This document shows, piece by piece, positions 33,727 through 42,931 of a stretch of 64,000 nt of DNA (position 1 is its first letter; each line of letters begins with the position of its first letter). The position numbers were made by a program, and so were the translations under genes. Source of the DNA: CAWUKT01 sp963923035 (GTDB lineage Bacteria > Bacteroidota > Bacteroidia > J057 > JADKCL01); assembly GCA_963923035.1 (NCBI GenBank), contig CAWUKT010000006.1:1-64000 (forward strand). The letters run 5' to 3'. A model generated the notes under the pieces. That model was not told the origin of the DNA. It worked only from the letters and a program-made list of their open reading frames with translations, and made no database searches.

Positions 33727-35511
33727 ATGAAATTCCTAAAAACCTTTCTTGCCAGCACCCTTGGAGCCATCATCGGCGGAGGGCTGTTACTGCTGTTGAT
33801 CTTTTTCATCTTCGGCGCCATTCTCACCCCCAAAGGCCCCCAGTTGGAGGTCAAAGACAAAGCCTTCCTCAAGGTGACACTGTCCAATGGTATTTCTGAA
33901 CGCTCGGATCAGAATCCGTTTCGGAGTACGGGATTGGGGTTGCCGGATGTGGGGACTAAAGACGGATTGTATGAAATTCGTCAGGGATTGGAAAAAGCCG
34001 CTGAAGACGAAAAAATTGCCGGGATTTACCTGAAAATGCGGGGAATGGAGGCTGGATGGGCCACGGTAGCGGCCATTCGGGACGCTTTGGTTGAATTCAA
34101 GAAAAGTGGAAAGCCCATTTACGCGTGGTCAGACCGCTGGTCGGAAAAGTCCCTTCACCTCGCTGGGGTCGCCGATCATCTGTACATGCATCCGGTCGGC
34201 GGCTTTGACCTGAACGGTTTTGCCTCGACCCCGATGTTCTATAAAAAGATGTTTGACAAGGTGGGCATTGAGCCGAAAATTTTCAAAGTCGGCACCTTTA
34301 AATCGGCGGTAGAGCCATTTAAGGACTACGAGATGAGTGAAGCGAATCGGGAGCAGGTCACCACCCTGTTGTTCGATTTCTGGGATGAGTTCCGCGACAG
34401 CCTGGCCCAGGTCCGCGAAGGTGTCACCGCGAATTCGATTGATACCCTCGCGACTTATTCGGAACTGATCAACCGCCCGCAGCAGGTGGTCAAGGAAGGT
34501 TTGCTCGACGATGTATTGTACGAGCACGAAGTCCACGCGGCCATGAAAGAGGCCATTGGCAAAGAATCGGAGGACGACCTGGAAGTGGTGAGTCTGTCGA
34601 AATACGTCAACGTCCGTTATAAATACGTCGCCCCCAACAAGTCCGCTCCCAAAGTTGCCGTGATCTTCATGGAAGGAACCATTGTGGACGGAAAAGGTGG
34701 CAATGGAGAAATAGGAGGGGACCGGTTTGTCTCCGAATTGCGCCGGGTGCGCAAGGATGAGAACGTGAAGGCCGTCGTCCTGCGGATCAACAGCCCGGGC
34801 GGAAGTGCGATTGCCTCCGACCTAATGTGGGCGGAGATTGAAGCGTTGAAAGAAAAGAAACCCGTCATCGCTTCGATGGGGGATGTAGCGGCCTCCGGCG
34901 GCTATTATATCTCGGCTCCCTGCAACTACGTGTTTGCGCGGCCGACCACTGTCACCGGATCCATCGGTGTTTTTTCCCTGATGCTCAACACGGAAGAATT
35001 GATGGAAGAGAACATCGGCTTGACCTATGACCGGGTGGCCACGCACCCGATGGCCGACCTCGGCAATCCCAACCGCGAAATGGGAGAGGATGAAGAGGCC
35101 GTGATGCAAGAAGGCGTCAACCGGATTTACAGCCGCTTCATTGAAGTGGTGCGCTCCGGACGGGGTTTTGAAGATTCGGTTTCAGTGGACAAAATCGCTC
35201 AGGGCCGGGTTTGGTCAGGAAAAAGGGCCATGGACCTGGGACTTGTCGACGAGATGGGGGGATTGGATGCGGCCATTGCCTATGCGAAGGAGCAGATCGA
35301 TTCGGAAGAGGACAAAGACAAAATCAAGCTGATGTTGTTGCCCGAACCGACCGATCCCTTTGAAAAGCTGGCCGAGAGCCTGTCTCAGATGAAGATCGAC
35401 ATCGACGTCCTCGCCCCGGAATTGAAGGAAAAGGTGGAGGAATACCGCGCAATTACCCGGCTCAAGTCCGGCCACTATATGATGATGCCCATGGAATTGG
35501 ACATCAATTAA
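33727..35511 (+). CDS. sppA: Signal peptide peptidase SppA, 67K type
   Basis: A 594-aa membrane-anchored serine protease; ATG 33727 is preferred to the TTG two codons before it. The N-terminal anchor is GAIIGGGLLLLLIFFIFGAI. It has two tandem ClpP-like halves. The first carries the predicted general-base Lys in AWSDRWSEKSLHLAGVADHL; the second carries the nucleophile Ser in MGDVAASGGYYISAPCNYVF, then TTVTGSIGVFSLML. Length matches the fused E. coli-type enzyme, which cuts remnant signal peptides in the inner membrane. Confidence 0.95.
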   Translation: MKFLKTFLASTLGAIIGGGLLLLLIFFIFGAILTPKGPQLEVKDKAFLKVTLSNGISERSDQNPFRSTGLGLPDVGTKDGLYEIRQGLEKAAEDEKIAGIYLKMRGMEAGWATVAAIRDALVEFKKSGKPIYAWSDRWSEKSLHLAGVADHLYMHPVGGFDLNGFASTPMFYKKMFDKVGIEPKIFKVGTFKSAVEPFKDYEMSEANREQVTTLLFDFWDEFRDSLAQVREGVTANSIDTLATYSELINRPQQVVKEGLLDDVLYEHEVHAAMKEAIGKESEDDLEVVSLSKYVNVRYKYVAPNKSAPKVAVIFMEGTIVDGKGGNGEIGGDRFVSELRRVRKDENVKAVVLRINSPGGSAIASDLMWAEIEALKEKKPVIASMGDVAASGGYYISAPCNYVFARPTTVTGSIGVFSLMLNTEELMEENIGLTYDRVATHPMADLGNPNREMGEDEEAVMQEGVNRIYSRFIEVVRSGRGFEDSVSVDKIAQGRVWSGKRAMDLGLVDEMGGLDAAIAYAKEQIDSEEDKDKIKLMLLPEPTDPFEKLAESLSQMKIDIDVLAPELKEKVEEYRAITRLKSGHYMMMPMELDIN

Positions 35512-35662
35512 TGAGGAGAAGATTTCTCACAGTGAATCTTTCCGGCGTTTCTGCCGTAAAGTGAGTTTAGACCGCATTTAAACAGGAAAGCATCCCAACC
35601 AAAAGTTAATTTCCTCATTTAGAGGCTGGTAATCTATTACCCAAAACCAAGGCTACTTCCGA

Positions 35663-37345
35663 ATGGAAGAGAACAAAGAACTCAGTGCCCAACTTCACCA
35701 TCTGGTCCAATTGATGGAAGTGAAGGGGGAGGATCCCAGAAAGGTTTCCGCATGGCGGAAGGCATCGGGTATTCTGCGGGATCTGGACCGGTCAGTGGTA
35801 GAGTTGGTGGCGGAAAATGACCTGGAAAAAATCAAAGGGATTGGCCCTTCGATTCGGGCTTGGGTGGAAGAGCAACTGGAGCGGGGGACGACTGAGCGCC
35901 TGGAAGATTTGAAGGCTGCCATTCCGTCTGGTGTCCGGGAGATGATGGAAATCAGAGGTTTGGGACCCAAGAAGGTCGCCGTGATCTGGCGGGAGATGGG
36001 CATCGACAACATCGGCGCGTTGTACTATGCCTGCGTGGAAAACCGCCTGGCCCGGGCCCGCGGATTCGGTGAGAAGACCCAGGCCAAGCTCCTGGCCACG
36101 CTCGAATTTCTCCGCAACCACCAGGGCAAATTCCTGTACGCCCAATTGAAGGAACCCGCTGAGCGGGTCCTATCAGCATTGCGGTCCCACCTGGGACCTT
36201 CGGCGAAGATCAACCTCACCGGCGAAATCCGCCGCCAATTGCCCGTCCTCTCCAATATCCAATTGCTGGTCGAGCCTTTCTTCTACAAAGAAGTCATGCT
36301 GTGGCTCGTGCGCTCCCCCGATTACGAGCTCATCACCGCGGGCAGCGATCTCCTCGTGGCCGCCATCCGCGATACCCAAATCCACGTGGAGATCATGTTC
36401 CGGGGCGTGGATTATTTCCGAGAGTTGTTCCTGACGACCGGCCCCGAGCTGCATACCGACCGGATTCCCTTGGAAGCCGGGCATTTATACGAGAGCGAAG
36501 AAGAAATCTACGAATTGGCGCGGATCAATTTCGTACCCCCGGTGATGCGGGAAGGGGCGGGGGAGGTCCGGATGGCCTACCGCAACCAATTGCCCCGCGT
36601 GATCACGCGGGAACGCATCCAGGGCCTTCTGCATGCGCATACAACCTGGTCCGACGGGCGGCATGACCTGCGGGAAATGGCCGAGGCTAGTCAGGCGATG
36701 GGTATGGAATACCTGGGGGTGACCGACCACAGTCGGTCCGCTTTCTACGCCAATGGACTGTCTGTGGAACGCGTCCGCGCCCAGCAAGAAGAGATGGACC
36801 GCTTGAACGAGACCTTTACCAATTTTCGGCTCCTCAAGGGAATCGAAAGCGATATTCTGCCCAATGGCGACCTCGATTACGATCCGCTGACCCTGTCCAG
36901 CTTCGATTTCGTCATTGCGTCGGTCCATTCCCAACTCGACATGAGCGAGGCGAAGGCCACCGAGCGGCTGCTCCGCGCCATTCGCAATCCCTATACCAAT
37001 ATCCTGGGCCATCCGACCGGGCGCATTTTGTTGTCGCGGCCGGGTTATCCGATTGACCACAAGGCCGTGATCGATGCCTGCGCCCTCCACGACGTCGCCA
37101 TTGAACTCAACGCCAATCCCCAACGGATGGACCTGGATTGGGAGTGGATTCGGTACGCGGTGGAATGCAATGTGCTCATCTCCATCAATCCCGATGCCCA
37201 CCGAAAAGAGGCCTTGTCCGATTTTGAGTGGGGGATTCCGACCGCTCAGAAAGGCTTATTGCCGGTCTCATTGACTTTGAACGCAATGTCGCTGGCGGAA
37301 ATCGAGGAGTTTTTCCTGCAAAAGCGAAAAAGGAGGATTGCGTGA
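35663..37345 (+). CDS. PolX-type protein: HhH domain, degenerate polymerase beta domain, intact PHP phosphoesterase
   Basis: A 560-aa protein with the PolX layout. Residues 1-150 hold helix-hairpin-helix DNA-binding repeats (LEKIKGIGPSIRAWVEEQLE, IRGLGPKKVAVIW). The pol-beta site (about 186-203) reads NLTGEIRRQLPVLSNIQLLV: the usual DxD is Asn198-Ile-Gln200, and the third Asp is replaced in QIHVEIMF, so nucleotide transfer is unlikely. The C-terminal PHP domain is complete: LLHAHTTWSDGRHDL, GVTDHSRSAFYANG, KGIESDILPNGDLDYD, VIASVHSQ, ILGHPTGRILL, INPDAHRK. It is probably a 3'-5' exonuclease or AP-site phosphoesterase in repair. Its TGA overlaps the GTG of the next gene. Confidence 0.9.
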   Translation: MEENKELSAQLHHLVQLMEVKGEDPRKVSAWRKASGILRDLDRSVVELVAENDLEKIKGIGPSIRAWVEEQLERGTTERLEDLKAAIPSGVREMMEIRGLGPKKVAVIWREMGIDNIGALYYACVENRLARARGFGEKTQAKLLATLEFLRNHQGKFLYAQLKEPAERVLSALRSHLGPSAKINLTGEIRRQLPVLSNIQLLVEPFFYKEVMLWLVRSPDYELITAGSDLLVAAIRDTQIHVEIMFRGVDYFRELFLTTGPELHTDRIPLEAGHLYESEEEIYELARINFVPPVMREGAGEVRMAYRNQLPRVITRERIQGLLHAHTTWSDGRHDLREMAEASQAMGMEYLGVTDHSRSAFYANGLSVERVRAQQEEMDRLNETFTNFRLLKGIESDILPNGDLDYDPLTLSSFDFVIASVHSQLDMSEAKATERLLRAIRNPYTNILGHPTGRILLSRPGYPIDHKAVIDACALHDVAIELNANPQRMDLDWEWIRYAVECNVLISINPDAHRKEALSDFEWGIPTAQKGLLPVSLTLNAMSLAEIEEFFLQKRKRRIA

Positions 37346-38229
37346 AAAAGATCCTGGGGCTCCTTGGAATCGCGTTGATTTTGGCGGCTTGCCAGCCGAA
37401 ACCCCTTGAATTAGAGCGACCGGGAGTGCCTTTCCATTATGGAATGCGCTACGTGGAGAGCGAATCGTTGGCGGAATGGGAGCAGAACATCGAGGCGAAT
37501 GATTTTCCCGGCGAACTGTTGGTCGAAATCCCGTTGGATGCGGATTCGATGGGTTTTCCGACCTTTTCGACACCTGTTTCCGCTGATTTTTCCTTTACAC
37601 TCACCGACCAGCCCTTTTCCCTCGTTTTTACCCCCCGCGGCGATACCTTGATGGCGGCTCCGGAGGAAAATGTGTCGGCAGAGCAATGGAACGATACCTT
37701 GGCGACGAGGATTTTGAGCTGGACAAAAGAATTGAAGCTGAAGCCGCGGCGTCTGGTGGTGGATGATCGGTGGGAAATGGTCCGGAAGCATCCGGAAGCC
37801 TTCCAAATGGCTCTTGATAGGATTGGAGAGGGGCTGAAAAATGTGTCGATAGGCGTTCCTTTCCTGGCGACCTTAGAAACTCCCCAATTGGCCCGCGCCG
37901 ACTTTCTGGCGGTGGAATATCCGGCCCTCGTTGATCCGAAACGAGAATGCATGGAACTCAATTCCCACCTGTCCGAACTCGCCCAGGAATACGGTAACTC
38001 CAAGATATTCATTTACCGGGCGAATCTGATGGGGATGGACAAACTGGAAAAGCTCCGGAATATCCTTCGTTTTTGGCCTGAAGAGGTAAAATTGCAGGGT
38101 TTGGTATTCAACAGCCAGTACGATCGGATACCGCCCCGCGACGCCACCAGCTACTTTGGAATCACCAAGCAACCCGAATTAGAGCAGTTTATAAAGACTT
38201 ATTTAAAGCGTGATGCGTTAGACAACTGA
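37342..38229 (+). CDS. Hypothetical lipoprotein coupled to polX
   Basis: A 295-aa protein. The GTG at 37342 overlaps the PolX stop and follows AGGAGGA, which decides the start. KKILGLLGIALILAACQ is a clear lipoprotein signal. The mature part (DADSMGFPTFSTPVSADFSF, EELKLKPRR-like helices, then LKNVSIGVPFLATLETPQLA and VKLQGLVFNSQYD) looks like an alpha/beta barrel fragment, reminiscent of glycosidase-like barrels, but no catalytic motif is recognised. Role unknown. Confidence 0.85.
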   Translation: MKKILGLLGIALILAACQPKPLELERPGVPFHYGMRYVESESLAEWEQNIEANDFPGELLVEIPLDADSMGFPTFSTPVSADFSFTLTDQPFSLVFTPRGDTLMAAPEENVSAEQWNDTLATRILSWTKELKLKPRRLVVDDRWEMVRKHPEAFQMALDRIGEGLKNVSIGVPFLATLETPQLARADFLAVEYPALVDPKRECMELNSHLSELAQEYGNSKIFIYRANLMGMDKLEKLRNILRFWPEEVKLQGLVFNSQYDRIPPRDATSYFGITKQPELEQFIKTYLKRDALDN

Positions 38230-38253
38230 AATGGAACAAATCCGTAAAATTCT

Positions 38254-38261
38254 TATGTTTG
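38254..38261 (+). promoter_or_regulatory. Possible -7 box TATGTTTG
   Basis: TATGTTTG fits TAnnTTTG and lies 27 nt before the ATG at 38288. No TTTG is found 20 nt upstream, so the promoter call is tentative. Confidence 0.35.
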
Positions 38262-38287
38262 ACCTAAATTCATTTATTACTACCAAT

Positions 38288-38980
38288 ATGAAACAAATTT
38301 TCTTTTTCCTGATTGCCCTCACATTCTCGGCTGGCATGGTCCAGGCCCAGGATTCATTCAACGGAAAGATCGTGTATGGATTCGAAGTTGAAGGAGAAGG
38401 TGCTGAGCAAATGGCCCCGATGATGCCCCAGGCAATGAATATGACGATGCGTGAAGGAGATATGATCATGGAGATGGAGGGCGGAATGGCAGCGATGATG
38501 ATGGGACGGATCGTCTTCTTGGGAAAGAAGGGGAAAGCCTACATGATCAAGGATTCGGAAGAAACCATTTACGAGATGACCCGGGAGGACGATGGCGATG
38601 ACGAGGAGGATGAAGGTCCCGAGCCCGATATCGTCGATACTGGCGAAACCATGGAGATTGCGGGTTATACCTGCACCAAGTACGAAATCAAGGCGGGTGA
38701 GCAGACTTCAGTGGCCTGGGTCACGGATAAAATCAAGCCGGCCAAGGCCAAGAAAGGCGGCGAAGCTCCTTCCATCATGGGAATGGGCGGATCTAGTAGT
38801 AAGCTGCCTGGTTTCCCGCTGCGGATGGAAAACAACCAGGGCCCGATGAAGGTGATCATCACTGCGAACACCGTGGACCCGACCATGCCGAGCAAGGACC
38901 TGTTCAAACTGCCGAAGGGCTACGAAAAAGAAGAATTCAACCCCGCCATGTTCGGCGGTGGTGGCGGAGGAGGATACTAA
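38288..38980 (+). CDS. Secreted DUF4412-like protein
   Basis: A 230-aa exported protein; signal peptide KQIFFFLIALTFSAGMVQAQ decides the start at 38288 rather than 38231. The sequence has very many Met (MAPMMPQAMNMTMREGDMIM, then MEMEGGMAAMMMGRIVF), an acidic run DDGDDEEDEGPEP, and IAGYTCTKYEIKAGEQTSVA with WVTDKIKP, the part that recalls DUF4412. It ends in a glycine run (FGGGGGGGY). The Met-rich segment could bind copper or simply be exposed strand; function is unknown. A strong terminator follows. Confidence 0.8.
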   Translation: MKQIFFFLIALTFSAGMVQAQDSFNGKIVYGFEVEGEGAEQMAPMMPQAMNMTMREGDMIMEMEGGMAAMMMGRIVFLGKKGKAYMIKDSEETIYEMTREDDGDDEEDEGPEPDIVDTGETMEIAGYTCTKYEIKAGEQTSVAWVTDKIKPAKAKKGGEAPSIMGMGGSSSKLPGFPLRMENNQGPMKVIITANTVDPTMPSKDLFKLPKGYEKEEFNPAMFGGGGGGGY

Positions 38981-39000
38981 TCCTCGCCGATCGTATAAAA

Positions 39001-39031
39001 AAGCCTGCCGGAATCCCCGGCAGGCTTTTTA
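39001..39031 (+). terminator. Strong rho-independent terminator
   Basis: AAGCCTGCCGG and CCGGCAGGCTT form a perfect stem with a short loop and a TTTTT tail, 20 nt after the DUF4412-like gene. Confidence 0.97.
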
Positions 39032-39047
39032 CAATGGGTGACCGCAT

Positions 39048-39722
39048 ATGAAATACCTGGCAATCATCGGCATTTGGATGGGGCTGGCCTGGACCAGCCT
39101 CAGCGCCCAGGACCAGATCGTCAACGATGTGGCCCCGGAGCCGTTTGTGGGCACCGTCCACTACCAGCTGACCCATACGGGACCCAATTCCGCCAAATGG
39201 GCCGCCCATTTGCCCGACAGCATGACCATCCGTTCGGATGGCCGCAATCTGCTGGTCCAGCTCTGGAATGGCGTGGCCGACAGCCTTGTCAGCGATTACC
39301 TTTACCTCGCTGATTCCGACGCCGTGTACGTCCTGGACCACGTCCACCAACTTGGCTACGGCTCTCCGAATGGCTATGAAGCCAAGCCGCTCTCCAGAGA
39401 AGCAATCGGGCAGGACACCATTTTGGACCACGAAGTAGACGTGTTCCGGGTGGGGGGAAAAGATGAAGTCGCTGTCAGTGCAGCATTGTATTTCCCTGTT
39501 TCCGAACGTTCCGAAGCCACCCAAAGCCGCCCAACTTTCTTGCAGAGCGGGCTCAGAGGCATCCCGTTGCGCATGGTCCGTCGGGGACAGATGGTCATGA
39601 CCGCCGAAGCCGTTTCCATTTCCTCCGATTCCCACTCCATCCAGTTCCCCGAGGGATATTCCACCGAGGCCTTTTTCTCCCGAAAACTGCGCCATCCCTA
39701 TTTCCCCAACGAGCGGGAATAA
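39048..39722 (+). CDS. Hypothetical secreted protein
   Basis: A 224-aa protein with signal peptide YLAIIGIWMGLAWTSLSAQ. The mature chain is beta-rich (EPFVGTVHYQLTHTGPNSAK, SMTIRSDGRNLLVQLWNG, then IPLRMVRRGQMVMTAEAVSI). Its layout of an early beta strand and a late SIQFPEGYSTEAFFS resembles the preceding DUF4412-like protein, which ends DLFKLPKGYEKEEF, so the two may be distant relatives. No enzyme motif. Its start lies 17 nt after the terminator. Confidence 0.75.
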   Translation: MKYLAIIGIWMGLAWTSLSAQDQIVNDVAPEPFVGTVHYQLTHTGPNSAKWAAHLPDSMTIRSDGRNLLVQLWNGVADSLVSDYLYLADSDAVYVLDHVHQLGYGSPNGYEAKPLSREAIGQDTILDHEVDVFRVGGKDEVAVSAALYFPVSERSEATQSRPTFLQSGLRGIPLRMVRRGQMVMTAEAVSISSDSHSIQFPEGYSTEAFFSRKLRHPYFPNERE

Positions 39723-39844
39723 GCTCCCTTTCTTTTCTGCTTTATTTCCCCTTCAGGCCCCAAAATCAGGGTCTGGAACTCCCCCTTTTTACGTTTTAAA
39801 TGTTTAAATTCGGACACCTAACGGAAAATGAAAGTAAGATAGCT

Positions 39845-41554
39845 ATGAGTATTACTGCCCCCGAAACATCCCATGCGTTATTCACCAAACACCAGGAAAC
39901 CCTTTCTGCGGCGATGAACGCGATTCATGAGCGGACCTTCTACGCGAAATGGATCGAAGCGCCCTCCAAGCGGGTCTATGGTGAGACCGCCATGAAGGAT
40001 GGCATCGCGGCCTACAAGGCCCAGGTAGGAAACCCTTTTGAACTCCGGCAGGACGCATCGACCGAGGTCGTGGCCGCCGAAAACTCCCCCTATACCCTCG
40101 AAGCCCAAAACATCGCTTATCCGGCTTTCGATGACGTAAATCGCTATATCGAGACGGCTCAGGCGAGCTACGATGCATGGCGCAAAGCTGATATCTACAC
40201 CCGGGCCGGAATCCTCACGGAGTCGCTGGAAGCTGTTTCCAAGCGCTTCTTCGAGTTGTGCTTCGCTACGATGCACACCACTGGCCAGGGTTTCATGATG
40301 GCCTTCCAGGCTTCTGGTCCCCACTCCAATGACCGGGCCCTGGAAGCAATTGCCATGGGCCTGCACGAACAGACCCGTTTCCCCGAAGAAACCGAATGGG
40401 TGAAGCCAGCCGGCCGAGACAAGGAAGGCAATAAGCTCTATACCCGTCTGAAGAAGCAGTACCGGAACGTCCCGGTGGGCATTTCTCTGGCCATTGGCTG
40501 CTCCACTTTCCCGGTTTGGAATACCGTTCCTGGCATTTACGCGAGCCTCATCACCGGCAATCCCGTGATTGTGAAGCCGCACCCGACTTCCGTATATCCC
40601 ATCGCCCTGGTGATCCAGGAAATCCAGCTGGCCCTCCAGGCCAATGGATTCGATGCTGGCGTGGTCCAACTGGCAGTGGACACCCCGGACAAGCTCATCA
40701 CGAAGGAGCTGGCCGAGCATCCCGCGGTCAAATTGATCGATTATACCGGTGGAAACGCCTTTGGCGATTACATCGAGTCCCTGCCGGGCAAGCGGACCTT
40801 CACTGAGAAGGCTGGAATCAATTCCATTGTCCTGCACAGCACGAACAACGTGAAGGCGACGATGCAAAACATTGCGTTTTCGTTGAGCCTGTACAGTGGC
40901 CAGATGTGTACCTGTCCGCAGAACATCTTCATTCCGAGGGAAGGCATCGATACGCCGGATGGAAAGCTGAGCTATGACGATACGGTGGCGGCTCTGGCCA
41001 AATCCGTTCAGAAGCTCGTGACCCACGAGAAGCTGGGACCGGGTACCCTCGGTGCCATCCAAAATCCCGCGACCTTCGACCGCGTTCAGGCTGCGCAAGC
41101 GGCTGGCTTCAAGGTCATTTTGGAAAGCCTCCCCGTCACCAATCCCGATTTCCCCAAGGCCCGGATCGCGACTCCGGCCATCATGGAAGTCCCGGCGGAC
41201 AACGAAGCAGCCTTGTCGACCGAAATGTTCGGTCCGATTGTCTACGTGGTCCCCGTGGATGGCTACCAGGAAGGCGTTCAGATCGCCCGTAAGCTCGCCA
41301 CTGAGCACGGCGCATTGACCTTCTCCAGCTGGTGTGTCGACGAGGATGCCCAGAACTACATGATCGACGAGATGACCCAGTCCTATACCAGCGTTGCCTT
41401 CAACTTTGCTGGTCCCATCTGGGCCAACCAGAGTGCTGGCTTCAGCGATTTCCACGTGACGGGCGGAAACCCGGCTGGAAACGCCTCGCTGACGGATCCC
41501 GAGTTCGTACTGAACCGCTTCGAAATTGTCGGGGTACGGATCAACCAGGGTTAA
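39845..41554 (+). CDS. paaN: PaaN-type aldehyde dehydrogenase (phenylacetate degradation)
   Basis: A 569-aa ALDH-superfamily protein of the PaaN type; ATG 39845 fits the family start (ALFTKHQETLSAAMNAIHER, then APSKRVYGETAMKDGIAAY). The cofactor region shows VPVGISLAIGCSTFPVWNTV and GNPVIVKPHPTSVYPIALVI; the active-site region GINSIVLHSTNNVKATMQNI precedes SLYSGQMCTCPQNIFIPREG, where the catalytic Cys should lie. The C-terminus has STEMFGPIVYVVPVDGYQEG and GPIWANQSAGFSDFHVTGGN. PaaN oxidises the ring-opened aldehyde in aerobic phenylacetyl-CoA breakdown. No other paa gene is in the window. A strong terminator follows. Confidence 0.93.
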   Translation: MSITAPETSHALFTKHQETLSAAMNAIHERTFYAKWIEAPSKRVYGETAMKDGIAAYKAQVGNPFELRQDASTEVVAAENSPYTLEAQNIAYPAFDDVNRYIETAQASYDAWRKADIYTRAGILTESLEAVSKRFFELCFATMHTTGQGFMMAFQASGPHSNDRALEAIAMGLHEQTRFPEETEWVKPAGRDKEGNKLYTRLKKQYRNVPVGISLAIGCSTFPVWNTVPGIYASLITGNPVIVKPHPTSVYPIALVIQEIQLALQANGFDAGVVQLAVDTPDKLITKELAEHPAVKLIDYTGGNAFGDYIESLPGKRTFTEKAGINSIVLHSTNNVKATMQNIAFSLSLYSGQMCTCPQNIFIPREGIDTPDGKLSYDDTVAALAKSVQKLVTHEKLGPGTLGAIQNPATFDRVQAAQAAGFKVILESLPVTNPDFPKARIATPAIMEVPADNEAALSTEMFGPIVYVVPVDGYQEGVQIARKLATEHGALTFSSWCVDEDAQNYMIDEMTQSYTSVAFNFAGPIWANQSAGFSDFHVTGGNPAGNASLTDPEFVLNRFEIVGVRINQG

Positions 41555-41575
41555 TCCCTTGAAGACGAAATAATC

Positions 41576-41621
41576 ACACCCGGAAAGGTCCCTGTTTCGG
41601 GCAACCTTTTCGGGTGTTTTT
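41576..41621 (+). terminator. Terminator after paaN
   Basis: ACACCCGGAAAGGT (41576-41589) pairs with ACCTTTTCGGGTGT (41604-41617) with one G-T pair, followed by TTTTT. Confidence 0.93.
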
Positions 41622-41655
41622 GCGTTCGAATGGACAGGATTTGAAAGAAAAGAAT

Positions 41656-42204
41656 ATGCGGAAAATAATCATGTTTGCGGTGTTGGCGCTGGTCATAGTG
41701 GGTTGTGGGGAAGGAAATGTCATGTTGGACAATCCCCGGCCGGTTTCGGTGAAGTTTCAGTTTGACAATGGGGAGAGCTTCGAACTGGGAAGCCACGGCC
41801 ATGAGGCCGTGCACCTGGAGCCGGGGACCCACCGCGTCGAGATTGTCACCAAGGCCGGTGAGCAATTGGGCGATACCTCCTTCCAGCTCAAAGACAAGGC
41901 CATCATCCATTCGGGCGCGTCCACCTATTTGGTTTGGCGGCAGCTCTATGGACTTCAGACTGATCGGGCCACGCTGCTCAATGAGCGCTGGGTGGAATTT
42001 GATTCCATGCGGGCCTTTGGCGATTTTCGCGTTTTTCCGGCCAGCCAGATGGTGGTCGAAGGAAACTGGGATTTTGGCCTGTTTGAGGACTTGCCGGACT
42101 CGGAGACCATGTACATCACCACGGATTTTGACATCAAATCGAAGGTATTTCGGGCAAAGGACTTCGTTGAGACGTACCAGGCGATGGCCGAAGAACAGAA
42201 ATAA
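41656..42204 (+). CDS. Hypothetical lipoprotein
   Basis: A 182-aa protein with signal and lipobox KIIMFAVLALVIVGC, which fixes the start at 41656. The mature chain is beta-rich (PRPVSVKFQFDNGESFELGS, VHLEPGTHRVEIVTKAGEQL) and then Trp/Tyr-rich, ending YITTDFDIKSKVFRAKDFVE. The first part recalls small Ig-like or PEGA-type domains, though no PEGA motif is present. Role unknown. Confidence 0.8.
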   Translation: MRKIIMFAVLALVIVGCGEGNVMLDNPRPVSVKFQFDNGESFELGSHGHEAVHLEPGTHRVEIVTKAGEQLGDTSFQLKDKAIIHSGASTYLVWRQLYGLQTDRATLLNERWVEFDSMRAFGDFRVFPASQMVVEGNWDFGLFEDLPDSETMYITTDFDIKSKVFRAKDFVETYQAMAEEQK

Positions 42205-42299
42205 GCTAGATTTGTCGTAACTTAAGGAAGCGAATCGGACGAAAACCAAGCTCGATTCGTTGAGATTATAAGAAGCAGAAGAATCACACGGAGGAAAGC

Positions 42300-42920
42300 A
42301 TGATGAAGAAAATCGGATTTGCCTTGGTAATGCTCTTGATGGTGGCGGGAACCACCCAAGCCCAATTGAAGGACAAAGCGACCTTTTTTGGGGGATTTAC
42401 CTATCAAATCATCGGCATGACCCCACAGGGCGAGCCTGCGCCGTGGCGATTCCCCTTCTATGGACTCGGACTGGGAATGGACTACGTGGTCCTGCACAGC
42501 AATGACCAGTTCAGCCTGGGCCTCAATCCCAATGCCCATTTCTCCTTCATCTTCTCCTCCGCCTTCGGCACCAGCCTGCTCGCGCAGGCACCTGTATTCG
42601 CCCTCGCCCGGGTGGGCAACGGCGCGACGCCCTACAACGAACAGAAAGTCGGTTTTGGTGCGGGCATTGGCCTGAACTATACCTACATGTACCACACCGC
42701 ATCGGTCGTGGACCGCTCCAACAACATCTATTTCATCCGGATCAACGAAGGATTTATTGCGCCGTCCGCAATTGTCGAATTCTCGCTGAAGAGTCGTTTT
42801 TCCGATTACCTGTTCCGTTTCAATTGGTCCCTGTTGCGTCCGACCCGCGAAGTCGAAGGCTTCAACAACTTGCCCTTCCGTTTGGGAGCGGCGGGCCTGA
42901 GCATCATGTACTCCTTCTGA
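42300..42920 (+). CDS. Outer-membrane beta-barrel-like secreted protein
   Basis: A 206-aa protein with signal peptide KKIGFALVMLLMVAGTTQAQ; two adjacent ATGs (42300, 42303) follow GGAGGAAAGC. The mature chain alternates amphipathic strands (FYGLGLGMDYVVLHSNDQFS, LGLNPNAHFSFIFSSAFG, VGFGAGIGLNYTYMY) and ends GAAGLSIMYSF, a terminal Phe as in outer-membrane barrels. Probably an 8-strand porin-like or OmpA-barrel-like protein. Its partner is unknown. Confidence 0.82.
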   Translation: MMKKIGFALVMLLMVAGTTQAQLKDKATFFGGFTYQIIGMTPQGEPAPWRFPFYGLGLGMDYVVLHSNDQFSLGLNPNAHFSFIFSSAFGTSLLAQAPVFALARVGNGATPYNEQKVGFGAGIGLNYTYMYHTASVVDRSNNIYFIRINEGFIAPSAIVEFSLKSRFSDYLFRFNWSLLRPTREVEGFNNLPFRLGAAGLSIMYSF

Positions 42921-42931
42921 TAGGAGAGGGG

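Noticed and set aside
39878..41455. 525-codon open frame on the minus strand opposite paaN
   Set aside because: Antisense shadow of a well-supported ALDH gene, with no recognisable domain.
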